64,000 nt of DNA from Flavobacterium sp. J27 (GTDB lineage Bacteria; Bacteroidota; Bacteroidia; Flavobacteriales; Flavobacteriaceae): positions 99,303 through 163,302 of the forward strand of contig NZ_PJQW01000011.1 of assembly GCF_004303025.1 (NCBI RefSeq). Reading direction: 5' to 3'. Positions 7,971 to 16,297 of the stretch are shown here, one piece after another. Below the pieces are notes generated by a model. The model saw nothing but the letters and a program-made list of their open reading frames with translations. It made no database searches and was not told the origin of the DNA. The translations under genes were made by a program, and so were the position numbers. How positions within the stretch are numbered: position 1 is the first letter of the stretch; each line of letters opens with the position of its first letter.

Positions 7971-10301
7971 ATGAAATATTATGATTCTAATTTGTTTCAA
8001 GTAATTATTTCTTTAAGATTACTTAAAGAAAAGTTTGATGTGCTATTGAATTCAGACAACCATGTTGTTCGTTTTCAGGCAAAACTAGCTTTAGAATTAT
8101 TTGAAAAAAATCCCGAGCTTATCAATGGATTTACTAACTCTAAAGAGTTTTTTAAGAAAAAAAAGGAAATTGATCAATTAATGTCTTTTATTTTCCCTAC
8201 CGCTCTTAATGATAATGAAATTAAAGCAGCAGTATTTCCTTATTCAAATGATATTTTTTATTGTAGCAATCGATTGCAAAAAATTATTGAAAACTCCGTT
8301 TCTGATAATCACATTTTTGATGATCTATATAAAGATATTGGAGGAGTTATTGATCTTTTAGCTTATGCAATCATATTAAATGTTTATTACAAGTATGAAG
8401 TCGACTTTGACAGGCCTAAAACGATATCTGTTATTGATAAAAATGGGATTAAAAAAAGATATAGAGTTACATTTAATGCTGATTTTCTTGATATATATCC
8501 AAATGAAAATGCATTAGATATTACAGAAGAAGTTCTTACTGAACTATTGTCAAATACAAATGATACTGCTATTTGGAGAAAATATTTCCCAGAAAAATCA
8601 TGGACTATAGAAGGATTTGGTTTAATTAGTTTAATAGATACAACATTAGATGAACAAATTGATGATTTTAAATCTCATTTAATTGAAACCAATAAAGAAA
8701 GTCTTTATTTAATCAGAGAGGATATAAGAAAAATTTTTAATCTTCCAAATTTACAATTAGGAACTTATAATGTAAATCAAGATACAATAATTCCTCCATA
8801 TGATTCTAATTTTGAGATGTTAACATTATTACCTCAGGAAAGTTTATCTATCTCTCAATATGGATGTGATAAAATTAATAATGAACTTTTTCAAGAAAAT
8901 AAAGTTGTTATTATTTCAAATGTTGATTTGTATCATAAACAAACAGGTGGTAACAGATTGAGTGATTTACTACTTGAAAGAAAGATTAAAAGTGTTGCTT
9001 TAATTCCTATTTTAGTAAATGAAAAACTCGAGTTTATCATAGAACTAGCCAGTAATAAAGCAAATCAACTTAATGCAATTAATATGGTTAAGTTAGATGT
9101 AATTATGCCTTTTATTCTTAGTTATTCGGAAAGATCTATAGCTGAATATAGAAATGAAATAAGTGCCGTTATTCAACAAGAGTGTACCTCAATACATCCT
9201 TCAGTACAATGGCGATTTGAGGAAGAAGCTAATAAATACATACAAGAAAGGAATCATAATGATGTTCCCGTTTTTGAAGAAATAGTTTTTAAAGATGTTT
9301 TACCTCTTTATGGACAAATAGATATTGTAGGCTCTTCAAATGCTCGCAATGAAGCCATTCGCGAGGATCTTTCCTTACAATTATTACTCAGTAGAGCAAT
9401 AATTCAATCAAGATTAAATAAGTCATATTTGCCTTTTTATGAGCAATTAATTTTTGAGATAGATAACTACCACCACGAATTAAAAGAAGAGTTTCATACT
9501 AATTCTGAACAAAGAATTAACTTGTTCTTTGAAAAACAAATTTTCCCTCTTTTGGAACATTTAGTCTCTATTGAAATTAATGCTAAAGATATAAGTGATT
9601 TTCTAAATAAACTAGAAATCGAGTCAAAAACCATTTATCAATCTCGAAAAGAATATGATTGTACAGTAGATGCTACAAATAAAGCACTATCTACATTTTT
9701 GGATAAACAACAAAATTTAGCTCAAGAAATATTTCCACATTATTTTGAAAAATTTAAAACAGATGGAGTAGAACACAATATTTATATTGGGGCATCAATT
9801 AATAAGCATTTAAAATATCATGAATCGGCCTTATTCAATTTACGCTTATGGCAACTACAGGTTACTTGCGAAATGGAGGCTATGTTTTATAAAATGCAAA
9901 AAGACTTTTTAATAAAACTAGATGTTGCCTCTTTAATCTTAGCTTATGATGTACCTATAACTATTCGCTATAGAATGGATGAGAAAAGGTTCGATGTTGA
10001 TGGAGCTTACAATGTTAGATATGAAATGATTAAAAAAAGAATAGATAAAGCTCATATTAAAAATACAAATGAAAGATTAACACAGCCAAACAAACTATGT
10101 GTCGTTTATTCAAGTAGTGCGATTGAACAAGAATATTTAAAGTATTTTGAGTTTTTACAGTCTAAAAACTATGTTGGTAATACTGTTGAAATTCTTGAAT
10201 TAGAAGAATTACAAGGTGTTAGTGGAATAAAGGCTATAAGAATAGATATGAATCGAAACCTAAAGAAGGAAGTTAAATTATTTACGATTGAAGATTTATA
10301 A
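7971..10301 (+). CDS. Large GAF-like domain protein of unknown function, partner of HD-PycTM
   Basis: 776 residues, no signal peptide and no membrane helix, so cytoplasmic. A GAF-like segment is suggested around residues 290-385, where a run (ENKVVIISNVDL... IKSVALIPILVNEKLEFIIELAS) has the beta-strand spacing of small-molecule sensor domains. A highly patterned stretch, FKDVLPLYGQIDIVGSSNARNEAI, occurs near residue 440-465, followed by a long helical region. I recall related large GAF proteins in Flavobacteria but cannot assign a reaction. The gene is 8 bases after HD-PycTM and 17 bases before the lipoprotein barrel gene, so one transcript is likely. If the GAF part binds a cyclic nucleotide, it may be the sensor that governs the membrane effector; that is inference. 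Confidence 0.65.
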   Translation: MKYYDSNLFQVIISLRLLKEKFDVLLNSDNHVVRFQAKLALELFEKNPELINGFTNSKEFFKKKKEIDQLMSFIFPTALNDNEIKAAVFPYSNDIFYCSNRLQKIIENSVSDNHIFDDLYKDIGGVIDLLAYAIILNVYYKYEVDFDRPKTISVIDKNGIKKRYRVTFNADFLDIYPNENALDITEEVLTELLSNTNDTAIWRKYFPEKSWTIEGFGLISLIDTTLDEQIDDFKSHLIETNKESLYLIREDIRKIFNLPNLQLGTYNVNQDTIIPPYDSNFEMLTLLPQESLSISQYGCDKINNELFQENKVVIISNVDLYHKQTGGNRLSDLLLERKIKSVALIPILVNEKLEFIIELASNKANQLNAINMVKLDVIMPFILSYSERSIAEYRNEISAVIQQECTSIHPSVQWRFEEEANKYIQERNHNDVPVFEEIVFKDVLPLYGQIDIVGSSNARNEAIREDLSLQLLLSRAIIQSRLNKSYLPFYEQLIFEIDNYHHELKEEFHTNSEQRINLFFEKQIFPLLEHLVSIEINAKDISDFLNKLEIESKTIYQSRKEYDCTVDATNKALSTFLDKQQNLAQEIFPHYFEKFKTDGVEHNIYIGASINKHLKYHESALFNLRLWQLQVTCEMEAMFYKMQKDFLIKLDVASLILAYDVPITIRYRMDEKRFDVDGAYNVRYEMIKKRIDKAHIKNTNERLTQPNKLCVVYSSSAIEQEYLKYFEFLQSKNYVGNTVEILELEELQGVSGIKAIRIDMNRNLKKEVKLFTIEDL

Positions 10302-10318
10302 AACTAATTTTTAACAGA

Positions 10319-13300
10319 ATGGAAAAAAAATACTTTCTATTATTTTTAACTTTTTTAATCCTTTTCAATGGGTGTGCTACATTTAAATCTAATCAATCCT
10401 ATTTTGAAGATACCAAAGCCTTACCTATCAATGATGATGCATTTAATCTTTTTCTAATTGGAAATACTTGTAAACTCGAAGGAAATGGCTCTGTGCCTGA
10501 ATCATTATTAAAAATGCAAGAGCAATTTTCAAAGGCTAACAAAAATGATATTTTACTTTTTTTAGGAGATAATATTTATCCTAAAAAAAATACTTTAAAC
10601 CAAGACGAAAACGATGAGAATATAAAAGAGATACTAAACAAACAATTAGAGATAGCCAATACTTTTCCTGGGAAAGTCCTTTTTATCCCAGGTAATTACG
10701 ATTGGCATAGCGGGTTAAAGGAATTAAAAAATCAAGAAAAAATAGTTGAAAAAAAAATAGGTAAAAATACTTTTAAACCAATAAATGGTTGTCCTATTGA
10801 TAAAGTAAAAATTAGTGATGATATTACTCTTCTTATTATTGATTCCTATTGGTACATTACTAATTGGGATAAACATCCTACAATTAACGATAATTGCGAT
10901 ATAAAAACGCGTAGCGACTTTTTAGATGAAGTTCGAAGCGAGATAAAAAAAGCTGAAGGTAAAATTACTTTAATAGCATTACATCATCCTATGTTTACAA
11001 ATGGACCGCACGGAGGTAATTATAGTTTTAAAGATCATTTCAAACCCATTCCTATAATTGGAACTATAAAAAACATCTTAAGAACCACAACTGGAATTTT
11101 TAATGATGATATATATAATGAGTTTTATAATGATTTAAGAAAAAACATAATTGCAGCTGCTCAGCAAAATGATAAAGTAATTTTTATCTCTGCTCATGAA
11201 AATAATATGCAGTACATCGAGTCAAATAATTTAAAACAAATAATTAGTGGTTCAGCAACTAAAGCTACTGCTGTAAAAGTTAAAAATAAAGAGGATTATG
11301 GAGAAGGAGCTAAGGGATATGCCGTTTTAAATGTCCATAAAAACAAACAGGTAGAAGTTCAATTTTTTAATACTGAAAAGAATATTGTTTCCTTTAAAAA
11401 AGAAATATTTAAAAAAGCGGATGATTCTAAAATTATTGAAAATTTTAAAATAGCAGAAGATTCAATTGTAACGTCAATTTATTCTCAAGAAGAAACTAAA
11501 AAAACTAATTTTTATAAGTTTCTATGGGGAAATAGATTTAGAGAGTATTATAGTACTGAAATAAAAACAGAAATAGTAGACCTCGACACTCTTAAAGGAG
11601 GGCTAAAACCTATAAGAAAAGGTGGCGGTACACAATCTAAAACACTACATTTAGAAGATAAAACTGGGAAAAGATATGTTTTGAGAGCAATGAAAAAACA
11701 AGCCTCTCAATTTATTCAATCTGCAATATTGAAAGATCAATACGTTGCAGGACAATTTGAAGGAACTACCTCAGAAAAATTTTTAGAAGATGTTTTTACC
11801 GGTTCACATCCCTATGCGCCATTTACTATTTCAGTACTTTCTAACGCTATAAGTTTAGCTCATTTGAATCCTAAATTATATTATGTGCCAAAACAAAAAG
11901 CTTTGGTGAATTTTAACGATGAGTTTGGAGACGAACTATATCTTTTTGAAGAACATCCATCAGATGGTCATTCAGAATTGGCATCAAAAAATTTCACAGG
12001 AAAAATAATTAGTACTTTCGATATGATGAAAGAAGTACATCAGGATGAATCTAAAATAATTGATGAAAAAGAATTCATAAAAGCCAGACTCTTTGATATG
12101 TTAATAGGAGATGCTGATAGACATCAAGATCAATGGAGGTGGATTGAATATAAAGAAAATGGGAAAACCATTTATAAACCATTACCACGAGATAGAGATT
12201 TAGCCTTTTCAAGAATGTCTGATGGATTTGTTTTTAGTACAGCTGTGAGTTTAATACCTCCAGCAAGGAAGTTTAGAAAGTATGAAGCAGATCTTAAAGA
12301 TGTTAAAGGATTTAATATGTCTGGATTTCCATTAGATGTTGCATTTATTTCTGATTCAGACCAAGCCGTATGGGATGATCAAGTTGTATTTATTCAAAAT
12401 AACATTACCGATGAGGTTATTGATGAAGCTTTTAAGAATATACCGAATGAAGTAAATGACAACACAATAGAAGAAATTAAAAAACTTCTAAAATTAAGAA
12501 GGAGTAATCTTAAAAAGATAGCTGATAGATACTTAAAGTTAGTGAACAAGTATGCTGTTTTAACAGCTACAAATAAAGATGATTTCATAAAAATTGAATG
12601 TCAAGAAAATGGAGAAGTATTAGTGCAAATGTTTAGAAAAAAAGAGGGTACGATAAAAGATGAATTTCATCATCGAACATACCATCCTAAAACTACAAAA
12701 GAAATATGGATTTATGCTTTAGATGATGATGATACTTTTAAAGTCGTTGGAAAAAGTAAAAACATAAAAATTAGACTTATCGGTGGTCAAAATAATGATG
12801 AATACAATGTTGAAAACGGAAAAAAAGTCTTTGTTTTCGATTATAAATCAAAAGATAATAATTTGAATATGGTCAAAAACGCAAAAATAAAACTGACTGA
12901 TGATTATGATACTAATGTATATGATTACAGAAAATTAAAAAATAATATCAATCAGTTTTTACCAATGTTAGGATTTAATCCTGATGATGGTATTAAATTA
13001 GGAGTCATTGATACCTATACAACATATGGTTTCGAAAGAAATCCATTTACCAGTAAACACCAGTTTGGAGCATTTTACTATTTTGCTACAAACGGATATG
13101 AACTTAAATACAATTCTGAATTTGCTAACACAATTGGAAATTTAAATTTACATATCGAAGCCAATTTTCATAGTCCTAATTTTAGTTTGAATTTCTTTGG
13201 TTATGGAAATGAAACAAAAAATACTGATGATGATAGCGGTTTGGACTACAATAGGGTGAAAGTACGTGAACTAAGTTTAAAACCATCTTTAGGTTGGAAT

Positions 13301-13987
13301 TCAAAAAGAGGAAGTAAAATTAAATTAGGAATAAGCTTTGAATCTATTGAAATACATAATACTGAAAATCGCTTTATTGATGAATTTAATGTATTACCAA
13401 ATTATGTTTTTGATGAAGTTAAATTTGGAGGAATCAATTTAAATTATTCTTTTTTAAATGCAGATAATAAAGCTTATCCCACAATAGGTTTACAATTTGA
13501 TTTAGATTTAGGCTATAAAAATAATTTAGACGACAGTAATAAAAGTTTTGTATACCTAATTCCTAATCTAAAGATTGCTTATAAGTTAAATTCTTCTGGA
13601 AATTTAGTATTCGCTACAAATTTTAAATCACATCTAAATTTCGGTGATGGATTTGAATTTTATCAAGCGGCATCTATTGGAGGAATTGATGGATTGAGAG
13701 GTTTTAGAAATCAAAGATTTACAGGTAGAAATTCCTTTTACCAAAATACAGATTTGAGGTATAGTTTTAATCGAATAAAAACACAATTCTTACCAATTAA
13801 AACTGGAATCTATGGAGGATTTGATTATGGTAGAATTTGGCAAGATGATGAAGAGTCAGATAAATGGCACAATTCTTATGGAGGAGGTTTTTTTATTAAC
13901 ATTGTGGATATGTTATCTTTTAATTTAGGTGTTTTTAACTCTAAAGATGGTATTCGTGTTGCCTTTGGACTTGGCTTTGGGTTTTAA
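10319..13987 (+). CDS. Lipoprotein with degenerate metallophosphatase, kinase-like middle region and Omp85-type barrel
   Basis: 1222 residues. The lipobox L-F-N-G-C places acylation at Cys19. Residues ~40-370 are a calcineurin-like metallophosphatase (GDN at 83-85, HHPMFTNGPHGG), but several ligands are replaced: the first motif is G-N-T (Asp to Asn49), GNHD is GNYD (His to Tyr127) and the GHEH motif is A-H-E-N, so catalysis is doubtful. The middle region has GDADRHQDQW near residue 597 and RDRDLAF near 625, reminiscent of the catalytic and metal loops of HipA/Fam20-type kinase folds. The last ~350 residues are beta-barrel strands with the Omp85 loop motif G-L-R-G-F in GGIDGLRGFRNQRF and a terminal Phe. 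It should sit in the outer membrane. Third gene of the HD-PycTM operon. Confidence 0.8.
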   Translation: MEKKYFLLFLTFLILFNGCATFKSNQSYFEDTKALPINDDAFNLFLIGNTCKLEGNGSVPESLLKMQEQFSKANKNDILLFLGDNIYPKKNTLNQDENDENIKEILNKQLEIANTFPGKVLFIPGNYDWHSGLKELKNQEKIVEKKIGKNTFKPINGCPIDKVKISDDITLLIIDSYWYITNWDKHPTINDNCDIKTRSDFLDEVRSEIKKAEGKITLIALHHPMFTNGPHGGNYSFKDHFKPIPIIGTIKNILRTTTGIFNDDIYNEFYNDLRKNIIAAAQQNDKVIFISAHENNMQYIESNNLKQIISGSATKATAVKVKNKEDYGEGAKGYAVLNVHKNKQVEVQFFNTEKNIVSFKKEIFKKADDSKIIENFKIAEDSIVTSIYSQEETKKTNFYKFLWGNRFREYYSTEIKTEIVDLDTLKGGLKPIRKGGGTQSKTLHLEDKTGKRYVLRAMKKQASQFIQSAILKDQYVAGQFEGTTSEKFLEDVFTGSHPYAPFTISVLSNAISLAHLNPKLYYVPKQKALVNFNDEFGDELYLFEEHPSDGHSELASKNFTGKIISTFDMMKEVHQDESKIIDEKEFIKARLFDMLIGDADRHQDQWRWIEYKENGKTIYKPLPRDRDLAFSRMSDGFVFSTAVSLIPPARKFRKYEADLKDVKGFNMSGFPLDVAFISDSDQAVWDDQVVFIQNNITDEVIDEAFKNIPNEVNDNTIEEIKKLLKLRRSNLKKIADRYLKLVNKYAVLTATNKDDFIKIECQENGEVLVQMFRKKEGTIKDEFHHRTYHPKTTKEIWIYALDDDDTFKVVGKSKNIKIRLIGGQNNDEYNVENGKKVFVFDYKSKDNNLNMVKNAKIKLTDDYDTNVYDYRKLKNNINQFLPMLGFNPDDGIKLGVIDTYTTYGFERNPFTSKHQFGAFYYFATNGYELKYNSEFANTIGNLNLHIEANFHSPNFSLNFFGYGNETKNTDDDSGLDYNRVKVRELSLKPSLGWNSKRGSKIKLGISFESIEIHNTENRFIDEFNVLPNYVFDEVKFGGINLNYSFLNADNKAYPTIGLQFDLDLGYKNNLDDSNKSFVYLIPNLKIAYKLNSSGNLVFATNFKSHLNFGDGFEFYQAASIGGIDGLRGFRNQRFTGRNSFYQNTDLRYSFNRIKTQFLPIKTGIYGGFDYGRIWQDDEESDKWHNSYGGGFFINIVDMLSFNLGVFNSKDGIRVAFGLGFGF

Positions 13988-14100
13988 AAAACAAATTGTA
14001 TGTGTTTTGTATTCCTAAATTAGGAGGTATTATTTGCTTTAACTATATTTAATTGGATAATTATTTCTGTAGTCTTAAAAAAGATAAACTACTTAATTTC

Positions 14101-14144
14101 TTGAACTAGGTTAAGATTTTTTTTATTTAGTTGTACTATTTTTG
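14101..14144 (+). promoter_or_regulatory. Palindromic operator-like site plus -7 box before the receiver-like/Crp genes
   Basis: TTGAACTAGGTTAA at 14101-14114 matches the perfect palindrome TTGAACTAGTTCAA at 12 of 14 positions and shares its TTTC prefix. Exactly 22 bases later comes TATTTTTG (14137-14144), a full match to the Bacteroidota TAnnTTTG -7 box. With the start site a few bases further on, the palindrome would centre near -42, the class II activator position. Proposed site for autoregulation by the Crp/Fnr gene of this operon. Confidence 0.6.
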
Positions 14145-14163
14145 CAGGTGTAAATAGTTAAAA

Positions 14164-14469
14164 ATGAATAAATTAAGTTTTTTGGTTGTAGGTAAAAATG
14201 ATGAAATAATTCAGGTCTTAAAGCGAGTTATTCAGTCGAACTTTAACAGTAAAGCTATAACAGCAAATGATATGGATGAGTTTTATAAAACTGTTTTAAG
14301 CACACAAGTAAACGTAGTTTTACTAAGTTGTGGACTTGAAATTAAAGAAGAACAAGAAATTAAAAGGTTTATCAATTCATATAATCCAAATATAAAAGTA
14401 ATAGAGCATTACGGAGGTGGCAGTGGTTTACTTAAAAGTGAGGTGTTAATTCAGTTTCCTAACTTGTAA
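14164..14469 (+). CDS. Receiver-like small protein without phospho-acceptor Asp
   Basis: 101 residues with the alternating strand/helix layout of a truncated CheY-like receiver: LSFLVVGKNDEIIQVLKRVI at the start and VNVVLLSCGLEIKEEQEI where the phospho-acceptor loop would be. That loop has Ser-Cys-Gly in place of the usual Asp, and the acidic pair after strand one is only partly kept, so phosphorylation is unlikely. It ends before the last helices of a standard receiver. It lies 11 bases upstream of the Crp/Fnr gene under one predicted promoter, so a role as partner or modulator of that regulator is a reasonable guess but nothing more. Confidence 0.6.
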   Translation: MNKLSFLVVGKNDEIIQVLKRVIQSNFNSKAITANDMDEFYKTVLSTQVNVVLLSCGLEIKEEQEIKRFINSYNPNIKVIEHYGGGSGLLKSEVLIQFPNL

Positions 14470-14480
14470 TTTTTAAAAGT

Positions 14481-15059
14481 ATGTATACCCAAATTTTAGA
14501 AAATGTTTGTAAAAAGATAAACTTAACAAAGGAGGAACAAAATATATTAATTGACTATCTAGAAATTAAAGAATATTCAAAGAGATCCTATTTGTTAAAG
14601 GAAGGCGATATTTGCAATTTCGAAGGATATATAAACAAAGGATGTGTAAGAAAATATTATATCAATGAACATGGAAATGAATTTATTTTACAATTTGCTA
14701 TAGAAGATTGGTGGATTAGTGATATAGCTTCATTCCATGAACAAAAGGCTTCAAAGTTATTTATTGAAACTCTAGACGATTCTCAATTATTTATTTTAAC
14801 CCCATCAAAAAAAGAAGAATTGTTAAAGAAAGTACCTAAACTGGAAAGATTTTTTAGGTTATTAGTGCAAAAAAGTATGGTCGCTGGCCAAAATAGATTG
14901 ATTAATACAGTATCTAAAACGGCAGAAGAAAAATATCTAGAATTTATAAAAATTTATCCCACGATACCGCAAAGAGTACCGCAACACCTCATTGCTTCCT
15001 ATTTAGGTATTTCAGCTGAGTTCTTAAGTAAGGTTAGAACCAGACTTTCCAAAAAGTAA
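14481..15059 (+). CDS. Crp/Fnr family transcriptional regulator
   Basis: 192 residues. The N-terminal two thirds is a cyclic-nucleotide-binding-fold beta-roll (YLLKEGDICNFEGYINKGCV, then FAIEDWWISDIASF), followed by the dimerisation helix and a short C-terminal helix-turn-helix, PQHLIASYLGISAEFLSKVR. It lacks the Fnr cysteine cluster, so an oxygen-sensing Fe-S form is unlikely. Bacteroidota have many such short Crp-like regulators of unknown ligand. The gene shares a promoter with the receiver-like gene, ends at a hairpin terminator, and is followed by an operon whose upstream region carries two perfect palindromes, the likely binding sites. Confidence 0.92.
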   Translation: MYTQILENVCKKINLTKEEQNILIDYLEIKEYSKRSYLLKEGDICNFEGYINKGCVRKYYINEHGNEFILQFAIEDWWISDIASFHEQKASKLFIETLDDSQLFILTPSKKEELLKKVPKLERFFRLLVQKSMVAGQNRLINTVSKTAEEKYLEFIKIYPTIPQRVPQHLIASYLGISAEFLSKVRTRLSKK

Positions 15060-15085
15060 GTTTAGTTTATTTTTAATTATTTTTA

Positions 15086-15123
15086 AAAACTCTCTGTGTA
15101 ATTTAATCCAGAGAGTTTTTTTA
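15086..15123 (+). terminator. Intrinsic terminator after the Crp/Fnr gene
   Basis: An 11-base stem AAAACTCTCTG / CAGAGAGTTTT (15086-15096 and 15109-15119) around a 12-base loop, running into a T-rich tract. Placed 26 bases after the stop codon. Confidence 0.85.
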
Positions 15124-15215
15124 TTAGTTATTTTTTTAAAATAATTAAAACGGATTCTCATCAATAACTTTTCAATTATTACAGTTCTATTTTAAAATAA
15201 TTTCTTTCTTCTTTC

Positions 15216-15259
15216 TTGAACTAGTTCAATGCATGTCAATGTTTATAAAGAGAACTTTG
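15216..15259 (+). promoter_or_regulatory. Perfect palindrome TTGAACTAGTTCAA plus -7-like box, distal copy
   Basis: The palindrome occupies 15216-15229. After 22 bases comes GAACTTTG (15252-15259), which differs from TAnnTTTG only at its first base. This is the same architecture as at 14101 and 15317. A weak -7 box with an activator site near -42 is what a positively controlled promoter would look like. It is the upstream of two tandem copies before the pirin operon. Confidence 0.6.
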
Positions 15260-15286
15260 TATAACAAATAGATACTAAATGTTGTA

Positions 15287-15316
15287 TTTCTTTCTTTCTT
15301 TCTTTCTTTCTTTCTT
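15287..15316 (+). repeat. Imperfect TTTC tetranucleotide tract
   Basis: Six to seven TTTC units with one interruption of five T (15299-15303), ending directly at the proximal palindrome. A shorter TTTC-rich stretch also precedes the distal palindrome. Slippage here would change the distance between the two predicted promoters. Confidence 0.8.
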
Positions 15317-15360
15317 GAACTAGTTCAATGTACAGGTCTGTAAATGTGATGAAATTTGTT
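15317..15360 (+). promoter_or_regulatory. Perfect palindrome TTGAACTAGTTCAA plus -7-like box, proximal copy
   Basis: The palindrome is at 15317-15330, followed after 22 bases by GAAATTTG (15353-15360), again TAnnTTTG with G for the first T. Transcription from here would begin near 15366, leaving a short leader of about 28 bases before the chosen pirin start at 15394. It also argues against any start upstream of 15366. Confidence 0.62.
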
Positions 15361-15393
15361 AACGAAAAGAAAATGCAATTAAAACTAAAAAGG

Positions 15394-16272
15394 ATGAATA
15401 GAAAAGATTTTTTAAAAAAAGGATTTCTTGGAACAGGAATGTTTGCCGCAACTACAGCTTTTGGAAATTTAATAAAAAATAATATTGACGAGATTAGAGA
15501 ATTAGAAATTCTTGGATTTAATCATTTACCAAACACCAATTCAAATATTATGGAAAATACAGTTTTACACAAATCAGAGAGTAGAGGATTAGCTAATCAT
15601 GGATGGTTAGAAAGTAGACACACATTTAGTTTTGCAAATTATCATAATCCTGAACGAATGCATTTTGGAGTACTAAGAGTTTTAAATGACGATAGAGTTA
15701 ATCCAGGAATGGGATTTGGTACTCACCCACATGATAATATGGAAATCATAAGTATTCCTCTCGAAGGAGATTTGGAACATAAAGACAGCATGGGTAATAC
15801 AACAGTAATAAAAAATGGAGATATACAGGTAATGAGTGCTGGTACAGGAATTATGCACAGTGAATACAATAAGAATGAAGATAAACTTGTGAAATTCCTG
15901 CAAATATGGGTGTATCCAAATAAAAGAAACGTACAACCAAGATATGATCAAATAACCTTAGACAAGAAAAAAAGGATAAATAAATTTCAGCAAATTTTAT
16001 CTCCAAACCCTAATGATGAAGGGGTATGGATTCATCAAAATGTTTGGTTTAATCTAGGAACCTTTGATAAAGATAAAAATGTAAAATATAAATTGAATAG
16101 CGATGAAAATGGCGTATATGCTTTTATAATTAAGGGAAGCGCAACAATAAATAACCAAAAATTAGAAAAAAGAGATGGTCTAGGGATATGGAATACAAAG
16201 CAATTAGATATTCTGTCGAATACAGATGATACTGAAATTTTATTAATGGAAGTACCAATGACATTAAAATAA
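15394..16272 (+). CDS. Pirin family protein with Tat-like export signal
   Basis: Starting at the ATG at 15394 gives 292 residues beginning M-N-R-K-D-F-L-K-K-G-F, a Bacteroidota-style twin-arginine-like leader (R-K-x-F-L-K with a following small/hydrophobic core). Longer starts at 15328 or 15373 put extra residues in front of this leader, and 15328 lies inside the predicted operator. The pirin metal ligands are complete: His111 and His113 in THPHDN, His155 and Glu157 in MHSEYN. Export of a folded, metal-loaded pirin fits the Tat route. First gene of a six-gene operon (next gene after 25 bases), behind two tandem palindrome promoters. Confidence 0.9.
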   Translation: MNRKDFLKKGFLGTGMFAATTAFGNLIKNNIDEIRELEILGFNHLPNTNSNIMENTVLHKSESRGLANHGWLESRHTFSFANYHNPERMHFGVLRVLNDDRVNPGMGFGTHPHDNMEIISIPLEGDLEHKDSMGNTTVIKNGDIQVMSAGTGIMHSEYNKNEDKLVKFLQIWVYPNKRNVQPRYDQITLDKKKRINKFQQILSPNPNDEGVWIHQNVWFNLGTFDKDKNVKYKLNSDENGVYAFIIKGSATINNQKLEKRDGLGIWNTKQLDILSNTDDTEILLMEVPMTLK

Positions 16273-16297
16273 ATTAAATCTTAAATATAAATATAAA

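Noticed and set aside
15287..15330. CRISPR-like or phage attachment repeats
   Set aside because: Only a tetranucleotide microsatellite and a 14-base palindrome in two nearby copies; there are no regularly spaced unique spacers, integrase or cas genes.
15328..15393. Longer start for the Tat-type pirin
   Set aside because: The ATG at 15328 overlaps the palindrome and lies upstream of the predicted transcription start; it also places 22 residues before the Tat-like leader.
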